Shown here piece by piece: positions 1 through 9,946 of a stretch of DNA of 64,000 bases. The notes beneath the pieces were generated by a model, which made no database searches, had not been told where the DNA came from, and saw only the letters and a list, made by a program, of their open reading frames with translations. Each line of letters begins with the position of its first letter. Position 1 is the first letter of the stretch. The stretch is from Bacteroidetes bacterium ADurb.Bin217 (GTDB lineage: Bacteria > Bacteroidota > Bacteroidia > Bacteroidales > UBA1715): contig MWCJ01000004.1 in NCBI GenBank assembly GCA_002069975.1, forward strand, positions 21,402 to 85,401, given 5' to 3'. A program made the position numbers and the translations under genes.

Positions 1-141
1 GGGTTCCTTGTTTTGGAGAGCTTTTATTCCTAATTTTTTTAATTTTCCGGTGCTATATACCGATAAATCTTCTTGAGCTTGTAATGATATTGCTCCTACG
101 AAAATTAGTAACAAACACGAAAGTAAATATTTACGTACCAT
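1..141 (-). CDS. Secreted TPR-type protein, N-terminal fragment (runs off the left edge)
   Basis: Only the first 47 codons lie in the window; the gene continues past base 1. They encode a signal peptide (MVRKYLLSCLLLIFVGAIS, then LQAQED) followed by STGKLKKLGIKALQNKEP. That stretch matches the start of the mature OmpA/TPR protein next door (ANKLKAMGKASLQMGD), so this is probably a paralogous TPR protein. It follows the PorP and OmpA-type genes on the same strand, but a 109-base gap holding its own -33/-7 promoter separates it from them. Exported by Sec; the final domain content is unknown. Confidence 0.75.
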   Translation of the reverse strand, partial: MVRKYLLSCLLLIFVGAISLQAQEDLSVYSTGKLKKLGIKALQNKEP

Positions 142-188
142 ACTATAATTTTTTAAATAATAACGCCTTTGAGAATGTTTATACGGCT

Positions 189-220
189 CAAATATACTAA
201 GAGTTACAGACAAAAACAAA
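189..220 (-). promoter_or_regulatory. Bacteroidota-type promoter for the left-edge gene
   Basis: On the minus strand a TTTG (220-217) is followed after 20 bases by TATATTTG (196-189), matching the Bacteroidota primary sigma pattern TTTG-N19-21-TAnnTTTG. Predicted transcription start is near 182, about 40 bases before the start codon at 141. Not tested beyond motif and spacing. Confidence 0.55.
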
Positions 221-250
221 ATATTTTACAATAAACTACAATTTGAGTAA

Positions 251-2365
251 TTATTCCTCATAAATGATTTCGGAATACTGACTTAAATTACCGATAATTT
301 TAAATTCTGTTCGTCTGTTTTTTTGCCTTCCTTCCGGATTATCGCTTCCATCTTTATTTTCATTTGGAGCTATAGGTCGAGTTTCGCCATACCCTTTTGC
401 AACTAATCTGTTTTTGTCTATTCCCTTTTTAATAAGGTAATTAACAACGCTTTCGGCACGTTTTTGCGACAATTCCATATTGTATTCGTCATTACCTTTG
501 CTGTCGGTATGACTACTTAATTCTATAATAATATCGGGAGCTTCGCGAAGAATTACCAACAATGTAGAGTCCAAAACTTTTTGCGATTCACTGCGTAATT
601 TAAATTTATCGAAATCGTAGTAAATGTTTTTAATAATAAATGGTTCTTTATTCGACAAATATTCCACTCCCACATCGTTTAATATGAGTGTATCAGACAT
701 AGTTATTCCTTTTGTAGTAAATTCTACTGTTGTGGGTGGAATTTTATTTGACTGAAATTCAAGTATATAATCTTTGTTTACTGTTAAATCAAAGAAATAA
801 ATTCCTTGTTTTGTTGTCGTGTCTTTTTGCAAATATGTGCGTTCTTTATTGGCTTTGTCGTGTAAATATAATGTAACTATAGAGCCTTCAATATATTTTT
901 TTTGAGTTGTATCTATTGGTGATGTTTCTGAGGTTTCTATTTGCGATTGTAAAATATCTTGTATTTTTTTGTTGTATATTTCATATACTTTTCCACTTAC
1001 CGCTACTTGAATTAAGCCGGTATAATTAAATGAGAACAAATCGTCGCAACAGGTTGGATGCGAATATGATATTGTGCCCGGACGATTAGAAGTAAAAAAT
1101 CCTTTTTTCCCCTCGGTATGTAGTACATAATACAAATCGTCGAACGGAGAGTTTATTGGGTATCCAATATTTTCGGCAGGATTAAATTTTCCTAATTCGC
1201 CTATACTACTAAAAATATCTAACTCGCCTAACCCAGGCCATCCCGTTGAGCTAAAATACAATGTGCGTGTTTTGTTATCGTAAAATGGAGTTAATTCATC
1301 GCCGGCAGAATTTACTTTGTTTCCGCAATTTTTAGGTTCACGCCATTGTTTTTTGCGGGCATTATAAATGGTAAACCAAATGTCTAATCCACCTTTTCCT
1401 CCAGGTCTATTACTTACAAAATACAATACTTCGTCGCCATTTTTTGATTCGGTACCTATGGTAGGTTGTGTATTGGTTACATTTTTTGTATTTATTATTT
1501 CAGGCAGCAATTGAGGTTCGCCCCATTTTGAACCCTGTTTGTTGCTTACATAGAGTTTGCAAATAGTTTGAAATTTCCAATTTTGTTCGCATCGTGTGAA
1601 ATACATGCGTTTGCCGTCGATAGAAAATGCTGCATTTCCAATGTTTTGGTTGTCAGGATTTAATGCTTTATTGTCCCATTCTTTTACGAACTGCCATTCA
1701 TAATTTTTTAAATGTGCAGTATAAAATTGACGAACAGGTACGTGAGAATTTTCGCCGTCAAACACACTATATACAGCAGTGTCTGTGCGTAACGAAGCAT
1801 ATAACAATGTAGAATCGTTAATAAATTGTGGTGAAAATTCTATTGATGCCTTATTTACAGATGTATGTAAGTGTCTGATTTCTACTAATAGCGAAGAATC
1901 TATCATGTGTTGAGCTGTATCACATGCTATAATTTGATATGCAGCAAGTCTTTTAAAATCTATATCGGATTTGCTCCCGTCGTATTGTTTACGAAATACT
2001 TTAAATTGCCGTCCTGCCTCATCGTATTTTTGTTCAGTTTTGAGCATGCAAGCAAAATAGTATAATGCTAAAATGTTTTTCGAAGGTTTTGTTTTGTATG
2101 CTTTTTCATACCATTTTTTTGCCTCCGGATAATTTCGTGCAAGCCTATAACAATCGGCAAGAAGATACATAACCTCATAATCTTCTTTTTTTTGACTATA
2201 TGCTTTAAAATAATCTATTGCAGAATAGGTGTCGCCCATTTGTAATGAAGCTTTTCCCATAGCTTTGAGTTTATTTGCAGGAATTTGTTGTAAGTCGCGT
2301 TGTTGAGAAAACGCGGATGTGCTTACACAATAAATACATAGAAAAGAAATTACAAATCGTATCAT
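251..2365 (-). CDS. OmpA-family TPR/beta-propeller protein (PorE-like)
   Basis: 704 residues with a signal peptide ending near SAFSQ. In order: TPR repeats (about residues 28-120), PD40/WD40-like propeller blades (about 170-430, with segments such as LYFSSTGWPGLGELDIF and GFFTSNRPG), a carboxypeptidase-regulatory-like region (about 450-565), and a C-terminal OmpA peptidoglycan-binding domain (about 575-690, with NIYYDFDKFKL, ELSSHTDSKGNDEYN and GYGETRP). This TPR-propeller-CRD-OmpA order is that of PorE, the T9SS protein that tethers the outer-membrane complex to peptidoglycan. Many Bacteroidota carry several such paralogues beside PorP/SprF genes, so this may serve one surface adhesin rather than the core T9SS. 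Its start lies 1 base after the PorP-like stop, indicating translational coupling. Confidence 0.85.
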   Translation of the reverse strand: MIRFVISFLCIYCVSTSAFSQQRDLQQIPANKLKAMGKASLQMGDTYSAIDYFKAYSQKKEDYEVMYLLADCYRLARNYPEAKKWYEKAYKTKPSKNILALYYFACMLKTEQKYDEAGRQFKVFRKQYDGSKSDIDFKRLAAYQIIACDTAQHMIDSSLLVEIRHLHTSVNKASIEFSPQFINDSTLLYASLRTDTAVYSVFDGENSHVPVRQFYTAHLKNYEWQFVKEWDNKALNPDNQNIGNAAFSIDGKRMYFTRCEQNWKFQTICKLYVSNKQGSKWGEPQLLPEIINTKNVTNTQPTIGTESKNGDEVLYFVSNRPGGKGGLDIWFTIYNARKKQWREPKNCGNKVNSAGDELTPFYDNKTRTLYFSSTGWPGLGELDIFSSIGELGKFNPAENIGYPINSPFDDLYYVLHTEGKKGFFTSNRPGTISYSHPTCCDDLFSFNYTGLIQVAVSGKVYEIYNKKIQDILQSQIETSETSPIDTTQKKYIEGSIVTLYLHDKANKERTYLQKDTTTKQGIYFFDLTVNKDYILEFQSNKIPPTTVEFTTKGITMSDTLILNDVGVEYLSNKEPFIIKNIYYDFDKFKLRSESQKVLDSTLLVILREAPDIIIELSSHTDSKGNDEYNMELSQKRAESVVNYLIKKGIDKNRLVAKGYGETRPIAPNENKDGSDNPEGRQKNRRTEFKIIGNLSQYSEIIYEE

Positions 2366-2366
2366 A

Positions 2367-3389
2367 TTATAATCTATCGCAAGGAATTTTAATAAATGTA
2401 GATTGTACGCTTGGTGTTATATATATAAGCGATACTTCAAAGGCGCCTCGGTTGTTAGTAGCTTGTTGTAAACCGGAAATATTGACGTCATAACTCAGTC
2501 CTACACGCCAATTGTTAATTTGCATGCCGCCTATCCACGACGATGCGTCAAAGTTTCGTGAAAGCCCGTATCGAATGCTTGTGCCAATATATGGTCTGAT
2601 ATTTTCAGACAATTTATATTCAACTTCACCGCCAAGCAAACATTCAGTTGCTTTTTTTTGTGACATATAAAGCACATGAGGAACAACTATAATTGAATTG
2701 GTCAATGAATATTTGCCGCTGGCATATAACGCAGTTCGAATAGGTAATTGTGCTTCGTTTAAGTCTAATCCGTAAAATGATTCTTTGGGAGTATTTATAT
2801 TAAATATAGAAATGCCAAATTCAGGTTCAATTCTATTTGTTAATCGTTTGCTCCACATTGCACCTGCATTAACCAACCCATACAGAATAGGTTCTCCCGG
2901 CACTTCGGCAGTGGGTAGTTTTGGATTGAACACACTGCTGCCACCCAAATCAAATTGATCGTCGAAGGTATATCGAATAACATTGGTGCTTTTGTATACA
3001 ACACCTGCTTGAATACCTGCCGAAATTTTATGTCCGTTAAGTTTCTTTGAAAATGCTCCGGAGAGTAAAACTTTATTGGAAACCAATCCTACATATCCGG
3101 TTTCATCGGATACGGCTTGTAATCCAAAACTGTATGTATTGGTAAAATAATGAAATTGTTTTTCTACTCCGGCTCCTATGGTTGCATAGGGTTTATTGTC
3201 TATAGCTTTCCATTGGGTTCTGTAATTTCCGCTAATTCGTATATCGCCCTTATACCAGCCTGTTTGTGCAGGATTCAGGGTAAGTGGACTCGCATAAAAT
3301 TGAGAAAAATGAATATCCTGTGCAACCATTTGGTAGGTTACTAGAGTCATTATAATAGAAACTATGTATCGAATGTTGACCATATTCAT
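2367..3389 (-). CDS. PorP/SprF-family outer-membrane protein
   Basis: 340 residues: signal peptide (about 1-24), then DIHFSQFYASPLTLNPAQTG, the hallmark start of the PorP/SprF family, then an amphipathic beta-strand pattern throughout, as in an outer-membrane beta-barrel. SprF-type proteins assist export or surface attachment of T9SS type-B adhesins. Here the neighbour read divergently is exactly such a protein (3480-8276), so a dedicated partnership is a fair inference. Two in-frame ATGs (3389 and 3383) could start translation; the first is given. Co-transcribed with the PorE-like gene. Confidence 0.9.
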   Translation of the reverse strand: MNMVNIRYIVSIIMTLVTYQMVAQDIHFSQFYASPLTLNPAQTGWYKGDIRISGNYRTQWKAIDNKPYATIGAGVEKQFHYFTNTYSFGLQAVSDETGYVGLVSNKVLLSGAFSKKLNGHKISAGIQAGVVYKSTNVIRYTFDDQFDLGGSSVFNPKLPTAEVPGEPILYGLVNAGAMWSKRLTNRIEPEFGISIFNINTPKESFYGLDLNEAQLPIRTALYASGKYSLTNSIIVVPHVLYMSQKKATECLLGGEVEYKLSENIRPYIGTSIRYGLSRNFDASSWIGGMQINNWRVGLSYDVNISGLQQATNNRGAFEVSLIYITPSVQSTFIKIPCDRL

Positions 3390-3422
3390 GTTTTCTTAAA
3401 GACAAAAAAAGCAAAGAATTAG

Positions 3423-3456
3423 TTGCATGCGGTAAATAAATAAAATTGTATATTTG
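3423..3456 (+). promoter_or_regulatory. Promoter of the PKD adhesin gene
   Basis: TATATTTG at 3449-3456 fits the -7 consensus TAnnTTTG; TTG at 3423-3425 is a weak -33 at slightly long spacing. The start codon at 3480 would be only about 17 bases from the transcription start. Confidence 0.45.
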
Positions 3457-3465
3457 TTCGCGATT

Positions 3466-3495
3466 CAAAATTACATAAAATGACCAACATACAAA
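3466..3495 (-). promoter_or_regulatory. Divergent promoter of the porP-like operon
   Basis: On the minus strand TTTG (3495-3492) is followed after 18 bases by TAATTTTG (3473-3466), giving a leader of about 70 bases to the start at 3389. The -33 box lies inside the first codons of the divergent adhesin gene, so the two promoters overlap and could be co-regulated. Confidence 0.4.
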
Positions 3496-6400
3496 GCAAA
3501 TTACTCAAAATAATTTTATTATTTCTACTTACTCCTATAGGAATAATAGCTCAAACTTTTGATTTTAGTGCATCCAACACACAAGGTTGTACCCCTTTGC
3601 AAGTTACGTTTACTAATACTACCGATATTGCATATCGTAATAATTATTTGTACGAATGGACTGTAGAGCCTTCTAAATTTTCGACAGAAATTACCAACGT
3701 AGAAAATACCTATTTATCACCGGGTAACTATTCTATTACAATGAAAGTATTTACTCCCGAACAACAATTAGTTGCTACTGTTTCAAAACCTAACTACATA
3801 ACTGCTTTTCGCGACCCCGATGTAGTAATTGCAAGTGATAAACAATCTGATTGTATTTATAAAAATTTCCAATTTTCGGTAGTTTCCGAAGATTCCGATG
3901 CTCCAATAACATCGTATATGTGGATTACCTCCGACGGAGCAAGTTATTCGGGGAAAGTACCTTCGCCTCATGCGTTTTCTTATGCCGGAACACATACTAT
4001 TTTTGTTGCAGTAGAAGATGCCAATGGTTGTACCAATCGCGAACGTCAAAATATTACTGTAACTACGGTTGATGATTTCCCAACTCCCTCTTTTACTTCA
4101 TCCAACCCTAAAAGTGTATGTGAAGATAAACTTACTGTTAGTTTTGAAAATACTACGCAAGGTACCAATATTCAATCATTTCGTTGGGAATTTGGCGATG
4201 GTACCCAATCTACTCAAAATAAGCTTTCGCATGAATATAACGGATATGGTACATACTATGCAGTCTTGCGAGTATTGGCAAACAATGGCTGCGAAAGCAC
4301 GTCTATGGTTGCGGTTCGATTAGAAGATTTTCAACCGGATATTGTTATTAATGATGGTATTAAAGCTATTACCGGAACCAATAAGGCTTGTCCCGGTACG
4401 GTGAATTTTTCGATGATTAACAATGGAACATCTACATTACCTGTATCAAAATATGAATGGGATTATCAAAACAATGGTTCGGTAGATTCTGAAAATGCTA
4501 CATATAGTGTTTCGAATCCAACAGGAGGATTTGCTCAAATTAAACTTACCGCAACTACACTTGCTTGTACCAAAATTGTTACAAAAAATTATGCAATTGA
4601 AGATCCTCTTATAATTTCGTATTCTCCTACTCAAAAATTTGCATGTAAATTGCCTGCTACTATTCCGTATGATGCAAATAGTAATGTGCCGGGAACTACA
4701 TATGAATGGGGTATAGACGGTGTTCGTTATTCGGGTAAAACAGTTAGCCACACCTATAATACTCAAGGTTTTTTCCCCGATACGCTGTTTGCAATTTCAC
4801 CAAATCAATGTACCGCTCAACTTATTAAACCAAATAATGTTGAGATTGCTATTCCTCAGGTAACAATTTCACCAATATCTTCACCTATCGAAGGTTGTGC
4901 TCCTTTAACGGTAGATTTTGATAAAACTGTTGTATACAATACTTCAAGGGATTCTGTAAAAACTGTAGAATGGGATTTGGATAATGATGGAATATTTGAA
5001 CTTACCGGAGAGGGACCCAAAACACATACCTATGAAAAACGTGGTGTATATCCAACGAGAGTAAAAATTACTACCTATGAAGAATGTGAATACATTGATA
5101 CAACCAAACAAACGTTCGAAATTGTAAGAGTTGGACACAAAGCCAAAGGCGATTTGGTTTTTCCTGATACAATTATATGTGCTTCAGATGTTTTGCAGTT
5201 CTTATACATAAATTCAATTGATAGTTTAATTAATACTCCTATTTTTGATAATATTACAGTAAATTTTATTCATATTGATAATTCTTTATACCGTTCCGGT
5301 ACTTCAACATCGCCTTTTAATTTTCAATTACAAGCTAATTTTAGAGATACTATTGGTATTTACTCAGTATCATTTGAACTTGATGACCATGGATGTAAAA
5401 AACAATTTACCGATGTAGATTCAAATCGATGTGAAATTATCTATGGTCCTTTTGGAATAGCACTTGACACTATTTGTCCACCTACACAAATTCATATAAA
5501 AGGTCCTATTATTGAATTGCAAGGTACTCCAAAAGACTGTGATGATAATTATAATTATTCGTACTATTTAAGAAAATTTATTAATGTAGATACAACTAAA
5601 AGTGGCGAATTTGTTGAATGGTTTATTCAAGAAATTAATTCAGAAGGATTACCAATTACACCTAAAAAGTTAATTGCATATAATAAAGACAGTATTCATA
5701 TAAACTACGACCATGACACATTAGGAAGAGGTATTTATAGAATTTCGGTATATGCATACAATCAAAACGAAGAATGTGTAAATGCTCAAAAATGTAATTG
5801 TATTGATTCGGCATTTGTAACTAATCGTATTACCGATATTAAAACTTCGTTTCGATTGCTCGATACCACTGTTTGTGTTGGCGATACGGCGGTATTTTAT
5901 ATAAAACCTGATGCAACCGCCGATTGGTTATATACCTACGATAGTGTATTTCAACATCAATGTTATCCACCCATTTCAGAAGATACATTATTTTATGTAT
6001 TCAATAATCGAAATATTCACGAAGTTATAGTAATAGGTAAAGACGTGTTTGGATGTACCGATACTGCAAGAATTCCGATAAAAGTATATCAACCCAAAGC
6101 ATACTTTTTTGCCGATATAGTTTCGGATTGTTTGCCTTTCGAAACACAATTTACCGATTCTACCATACACGATACTACTATAGTTGCTCGTAAGTGGGAT
6201 TTTGGTAATGGTTTTATTCAAACCGGAAATGATTCCATAACTACCACAGAATATTCGCAAGCCGGATTAACATCGCCAAAACTTACAGTTACCGATATAC
6301 TTGGATGTGTTGATAGTATTACTCGCGATAAATATATTAGACCGGTAGTTCCAAATTCAATCTTTACTATTCAACATCCTAAAGTTTGTTTGAATCATGA

Positions 6401-8276
6401 AGCTATGTTTATTCGTAATACCAACGACCCTAATTACGATAACAATATTCATAAATATTCTTGGGATTTTGGCGATAATACTACCTACGAAGGTTCACTT
6501 CTCGACACTACACGACATACGTATACCGAAGTTACAGGAGCAACACCCTATACGGTAAATCTTACTGCATATAGCATGAGTCCCGAAGGTAATGAATGTA
6601 AATCGAGTACTTCAAAAACTATTGATATCAAAGATTTTAACCCAACTATTGATATTGTAGGAATAGATAAATGTAAAGAACCCGGACAAAAATTTTTGGT
6701 ATTTGTAGATCGCACTAAATATTCAAAGTATTCTACTGTGGCATGGTACAAAGAAGACGGTGATGTGCGAAAATTAATTTCTACCAATAAATACTCATTT
6801 CAGGTTGCAACATTCGATAATTATGGCGACCAGAAACTTATATTGTATACTACTTCAGATTATTATGGCTGTCAATTAGATTCGGTGCTTATGGATGTGG
6901 AAGTCCCCGGGTATGAAGCTGAATTTATAGCCGACAAATACGACGTATGTGTACGCGAAGATGTGAACTTTACTCTTACAAAACAATTGAACATTGATAA
7001 ATATGTATCGTACTGGGAATTTGGCGATGGCAATTCCGATTATGTAAATATTGCAAACACTACACATTCGTATACAACATTACCCGAAGTGCTTGATAAT
7101 AAGTTTAAAGTGCAATTTATAGTAAATGCTCCAAATTGTAAACCACGCGATATTTATAAGCATGTTACTATATATCCTGTTTTAGCCGAATTCGATCGTG
7201 GTTTGCTCGATGCCGATTCTATGGGGTGTGCCCCATTAACAGTAAAATTTTATAATAATTCGGCAGGTCTTACTTCAAACAATTTTATTTGGAATTTTGG
7301 CGATGGAACTACCAGCACCGAAAAAGACCCTACGCATACTTTTGCGACAATAGACAGTGTGTATAATGTAAATTTAAGTATAACCAATAATGTGTGTCCC
7401 GACAATAATACGAAACAAATTTCTACGCATCCGTTATCGAATGTAACAATTACTACCGATACTACATTATGTTATGGAGAGCAGACAACAATTTCGGCTA
7501 CCGGTGATTTTACAAGTATACGTTGGTCGCCCGAATCGCAAGTAAACATGCCAAATTCAGCAACTACGTTATATAACCCATATATATCGGGATATATTTA
7601 TGCTCATTTGGCAACTAATTATGGTTGTGAAAGTACCGATAGTGTGTATGTATATGTGCAGCAATTCCCCCGTTATCAAGGAGCCCCCGATTCATTGCTT
7701 TTGTTTTACAAAACACCTACCGTACTTGAACCGGTAAAACAACCTGATTCACGCATAATTGCCGGACAGTTGTATAATGTAAACAATACCCCCGTGCAAG
7801 GTGTTGCTTATTCTTGGAGTCCTTCTACGTATTTAAGTTGCGACAATTGTATCAGTCCTGATATTGATTTACAATGTGGAACTGCTATGCGTCCAAGTTG
7901 TATTGATTTTCCTGAATTTATAGATTATACCGTTCATATGGTCGATTCATTAGGTTGCTTCGAAGCCGATACTACTATACGATTTCATATTATAATTGAA
8001 ACTAAAGCAGCTTTACCTCAGGCATTTACTCCAAATAATGATGGCGAAAATGATATGGCATTTGTTCGGGGGTGGGGTATTAAAGAATTTTTGGAAGTAA
8101 AAATATACAACCGCTGGGGACAATTAGTATATGAAAGCAACGATTTGTATCAAGGATGGGATGGTACTTTTAAAGGTGAACCACAAGCTATGGATACCTA
8201 TGCGTATACTATACGAATTATAAATACTGACAATAAAGAAGAGTTTATTAAAGGATATATTACATTGTTGAGATAA
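3480..8276 (+). CDS. Giant PKD-repeat surface protein with T9SS type-B (gliding-associated) sorting domain
   Basis: 1598 residues, with signal peptide LLKIILLFLLTPIGIIAQ. The body is a string of PKD-like immunoglobulin folds marked by WEFGDGTQ, WDLDNDGIFE, WDFGNGF, WDFGDNTT, WEFGDGNSD and WNFGDGTT, each followed by a HxY/HTF strand. Paired cysteines recur, suggesting disulfides. The last 90 or so residues (from LPQAFTPNNDGENDMAF through YNRWGQLVYES and GWDGTFKG to the C-terminus) are the gliding-motility-associated C-terminal domain that directs type-B T9SS export. Likely a cell-surface adhesin. The divergent PorP/SprF-PorE pair is the expected export or anchoring partner. No enzymatic domain is recognisable. 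Confidence 0.92.
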   Translation: MTNIQSKLLKIILLFLLTPIGIIAQTFDFSASNTQGCTPLQVTFTNTTDIAYRNNYLYEWTVEPSKFSTEITNVENTYLSPGNYSITMKVFTPEQQLVATVSKPNYITAFRDPDVVIASDKQSDCIYKNFQFSVVSEDSDAPITSYMWITSDGASYSGKVPSPHAFSYAGTHTIFVAVEDANGCTNRERQNITVTTVDDFPTPSFTSSNPKSVCEDKLTVSFENTTQGTNIQSFRWEFGDGTQSTQNKLSHEYNGYGTYYAVLRVLANNGCESTSMVAVRLEDFQPDIVINDGIKAITGTNKACPGTVNFSMINNGTSTLPVSKYEWDYQNNGSVDSENATYSVSNPTGGFAQIKLTATTLACTKIVTKNYAIEDPLIISYSPTQKFACKLPATIPYDANSNVPGTTYEWGIDGVRYSGKTVSHTYNTQGFFPDTLFAISPNQCTAQLIKPNNVEIAIPQVTISPISSPIEGCAPLTVDFDKTVVYNTSRDSVKTVEWDLDNDGIFELTGEGPKTHTYEKRGVYPTRVKITTYEECEYIDTTKQTFEIVRVGHKAKGDLVFPDTIICASDVLQFLYINSIDSLINTPIFDNITVNFIHIDNSLYRSGTSTSPFNFQLQANFRDTIGIYSVSFELDDHGCKKQFTDVDSNRCEIIYGPFGIALDTICPPTQIHIKGPIIELQGTPKDCDDNYNYSYYLRKFINVDTTKSGEFVEWFIQEINSEGLPITPKKLIAYNKDSIHINYDHDTLGRGIYRISVYAYNQNEECVNAQKCNCIDSAFVTNRITDIKTSFRLLDTTVCVGDTAVFYIKPDATADWLYTYDSVFQHQCYPPISEDTLFYVFNNRNIHEVIVIGKDVFGCTDTARIPIKVYQPKAYFFADIVSDCLPFETQFTDSTIHDTTIVARKWDFGNGFIQTGNDSITTTEYSQAGLTSPKLTVTDILGCVDSITRDKYIRPVVPNSIFTIQHPKVCLNHEAMFIRNTNDPNYDNNIHKYSWDFGDNTTYEGSLLDTTRHTYTEVTGATPYTVNLTAYSMSPEGNECKSSTSKTIDIKDFNPTIDIVGIDKCKEPGQKFLVFVDRTKYSKYSTVAWYKEDGDVRKLISTNKYSFQVATFDNYGDQKLILYTTSDYYGCQLDSVLMDVEVPGYEAEFIADKYDVCVREDVNFTLTKQLNIDKYVSYWEFGDGNSDYVNIANTTHSYTTLPEVLDNKFKVQFIVNAPNCKPRDIYKHVTIYPVLAEFDRGLLDADSMGCAPLTVKFYNNSAGLTSNNFIWNFGDGTTSTEKDPTHTFATIDSVYNVNLSITNNVCPDNNTKQISTHPLSNVTITTDTTLCYGEQTTISATGDFTSIRWSPESQVNMPNSATTLYNPYISGYIYAHLATNYGCESTDSVYVYVQQFPRYQGAPDSLLLFYKTPTVLEPVKQPDSRIIAGQLYNVNNTPVQGVAYSWSPSTYLSCDNCISPDIDLQCGTAMRPSCIDFPEFIDYTVHMVDSLGCFEADTTIRFHIIIETKAALPQAFTPNNDGENDMAFVRGWGIKEFLEVKIYNRWGQLVYESNDLYQGWDGTFKGEPQAMDTYAYTIRIINTDNKEEFIKGYITLLR

Positions 8277-8307
8277 ACGTAATTTTTTGATTTTCTACAT
8301 ATAAAAT

Positions 8308-8339
8308 TGTTTTTGAAATACAAAAAATTAGTATGTTTG
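8308..8339 (+). promoter_or_regulatory. Promoter of the beta-barrel/lipoprotein pair
   Basis: TTG at 8308-8310, then 21 bases, then TATGTTTG at 8332-8339, matching TAnnTTTG. Start codon at 8371. The preceding gene ends at 8276 and no convincing terminator hairpin separates them. Confidence 0.45.
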
Positions 8340-8370
8340 ATATTTATTTGAACTACATAATTTTTATACA

Positions 8371-9153
8371 ATGAAACAATTTTTACTGCCTGTTTGTATT
8401 TTTATAATCTGTGCTGTAAGCGGTATAGCTCAAGATTTTCAACCCCAATTTATAGGTGCCGAAGCTTTAATAATAGGATACGAAGGTGAAGTTACTCAAA
8501 AAGAGAATATTCGCAAAAATCTTTCTACATTGTATTCCAATTATGACCCCAATGGATATTATTTAAATACCCTATCGTTTTATACTTCGTTTGGAGCACA
8601 TGCCGAATATGTAACAGTGTCTAATAAATTTGGGTTTATTTTAGGATTACGATATACTTATATGCGAAATTCTATTTCGTACGACGAATCGTGGACTAAT
8701 CAAACGTACTTTTATTATTTATACAGTCAAGATAGTTTACGAACCGACTATCTTAAAGTACATCAAATTACACAACAAAATCGGTATATAGGTATTCCAT
8801 TAGAAATTAAATATTATTGGTTTCGTCGTCCTTATAAAGCTTCGCCGTATATTATTGCAGGTGCCGAAATGCGGTATCGAATGAAATCGCAGACTTCACT
8901 TATAATGCACGATAGTAATATGAAACAATTTGAAGATAAAATATTACAAGATGTACAAGAACCAACTAATATGCATGTGTCGCCATATATAGGTATAGGT
9001 ATTAAAATAGGTAAAGAACCAAAACCTACCTTACTTGTAGAAGCTAATGTGCCATTTGCTTCTATACCATCAAAATCGTATGGGATGGTGCAGCCCGATG
9101 CCGGAGCCGGAGTGAGAGTGTCGGCTCAATTTCCACTAAATTCAGATAATTAA
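8371..9153 (+). CDS. Outer-membrane beta-barrel protein (PorT-like fold), function unknown
   Basis: 260 residues with signal peptide CIFIICAVSGIAQ. The rest alternates hydrophobic and polar residues in aromatic-rich strands (GFILGLRYTYMRNS, RYIGIPLEIKYYW, PYIIAGAEMRYRMK, VSPYIGIGIKIGK). This resembles the 8-strand OMP_b-brl_2/PorT-like barrels common in Bacteroidota. It sits 94 bases after the adhesin and 27 bases before a lipoprotein, so the two may form a small operon. No substrate can be inferred. Confidence 0.7.
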   Translation: MKQFLLPVCIFIICAVSGIAQDFQPQFIGAEALIIGYEGEVTQKENIRKNLSTLYSNYDPNGYYLNTLSFYTSFGAHAEYVTVSNKFGFILGLRYTYMRNSISYDESWTNQTYFYYLYSQDSLRTDYLKVHQITQQNRYIGIPLEIKYYWFRRPYKASPYIIAGAEMRYRMKSQTSLIMHDSNMKQFEDKILQDVQEPTNMHVSPYIGIGIKIGKEPKPTLLVEANVPFASIPSKSYGMVQPDAGAGVRVSAQFPLNSDN

Positions 9154-9180
9154 TGTAAGACACTATAAAACTAAACTCAT

Positions 9181-9807
9181 ATGAAACTAAATATATATAT
9201 TATTTTTTGTGTGCTACTATGGAGTGCATGTAGCGAATACGAATTACAAGATACAATAATGGTATATGATTCTGAACACAAGTTTTTACCTGAATATTCG
9301 GAATGGGGATATAACTCTTTTGGAGCCTATTACGATCGTGAAATTTTTGTCTCAAATAAATCAATAACACCGGCTAAACTAATTTTTACAAATGATTCAT
9401 TAACATTTATGTTAAACGGTATTAAAGGGAAACCCGACACTGAATTATATTACGATTATTACAATTCGTTTCCAACTATGTCTATAGCGTTTCAACTATC
9501 AGGTTATAGTCCCGAATCGTTTCAGGATTTAACTATATTGCACAATACTACAATAGACTTAGTCGATACAAATAATGCAGTATATATTACAATAGATACT
9601 ATTCGTTATAAAGCACAAATTTTATCAGGTTCATTTTCGTGCAAGCGAGCACAATTATTATATGTTGATACAAAACTCAACGAGGTAATACTTTCCGGAG
9701 AATTTGACTTCAAAGCATTGGTACGAGGAATTCCTATGACTATATCGTATGGCAGGTATGATGTGGGTGTAAACGAGGGAAATTTTTATCTGTATGATGT
9801 GCCGTAA
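9181..9807 (+). CDS. Putative lipoprotein, unknown function
   Basis: 208 residues. The N-terminus (MKLNIYIIFCVLLWSAC) is a lipoprotein signal with Cys17 as the lipidated residue; the tryptophan at -3 is unusual. The mature part is rich in beta-strand and tyrosine residues, with no motif I recognise. Start is 27 bases after the beta-barrel gene, suggesting co-transcription and perhaps a shared envelope role. Confidence 0.65.
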   Translation: MKLNIYIIFCVLLWSACSEYELQDTIMVYDSEHKFLPEYSEWGYNSFGAYYDREIFVSNKSITPAKLIFTNDSLTFMLNGIKGKPDTELYYDYYNSFPTMSIAFQLSGYSPESFQDLTILHNTTIDLVDTNNAVYITIDTIRYKAQILSGSFSCKRAQLLYVDTKLNEVILSGEFDFKALVRGIPMTISYGRYDVGVNEGNFYLYDVP

Positions 9808-9886
9808 AATAATTATTGAGTAACAGTTTCTAAATATATTGATGTCTGTTTAATCGGGTAAAACTATAGTTTTTATCGATTTAATG

Positions 9887-9922
9887 TTTGCTGAGGTTTT
9901 ATATGCAAATAATTTTGCGTAT
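9887..9922 (+). promoter_or_regulatory. Promoter with overlapping palindromic operator for the LiaF-like/LytTR pair
   Basis: TTTG (9887-9890), 19 bases, then TAATTTTG (9910-9917): an ideal Bacteroidota promoter, with the start codon at 9947. The -7 box lies within an inverted repeat, ATATGCAAA (9901-9909) and TTTGCGTAT (9914-9922), matching at 8 of 9 positions around a 4-base centre. A protein bound there would block RNA polymerase. The regulator encoded second in this operon is an obvious candidate, although LytTR proteins more often bind direct repeats. Confidence 0.6.
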
Positions 9923-9946
9923 GTTTAATTCTTAAAATATACGCAT

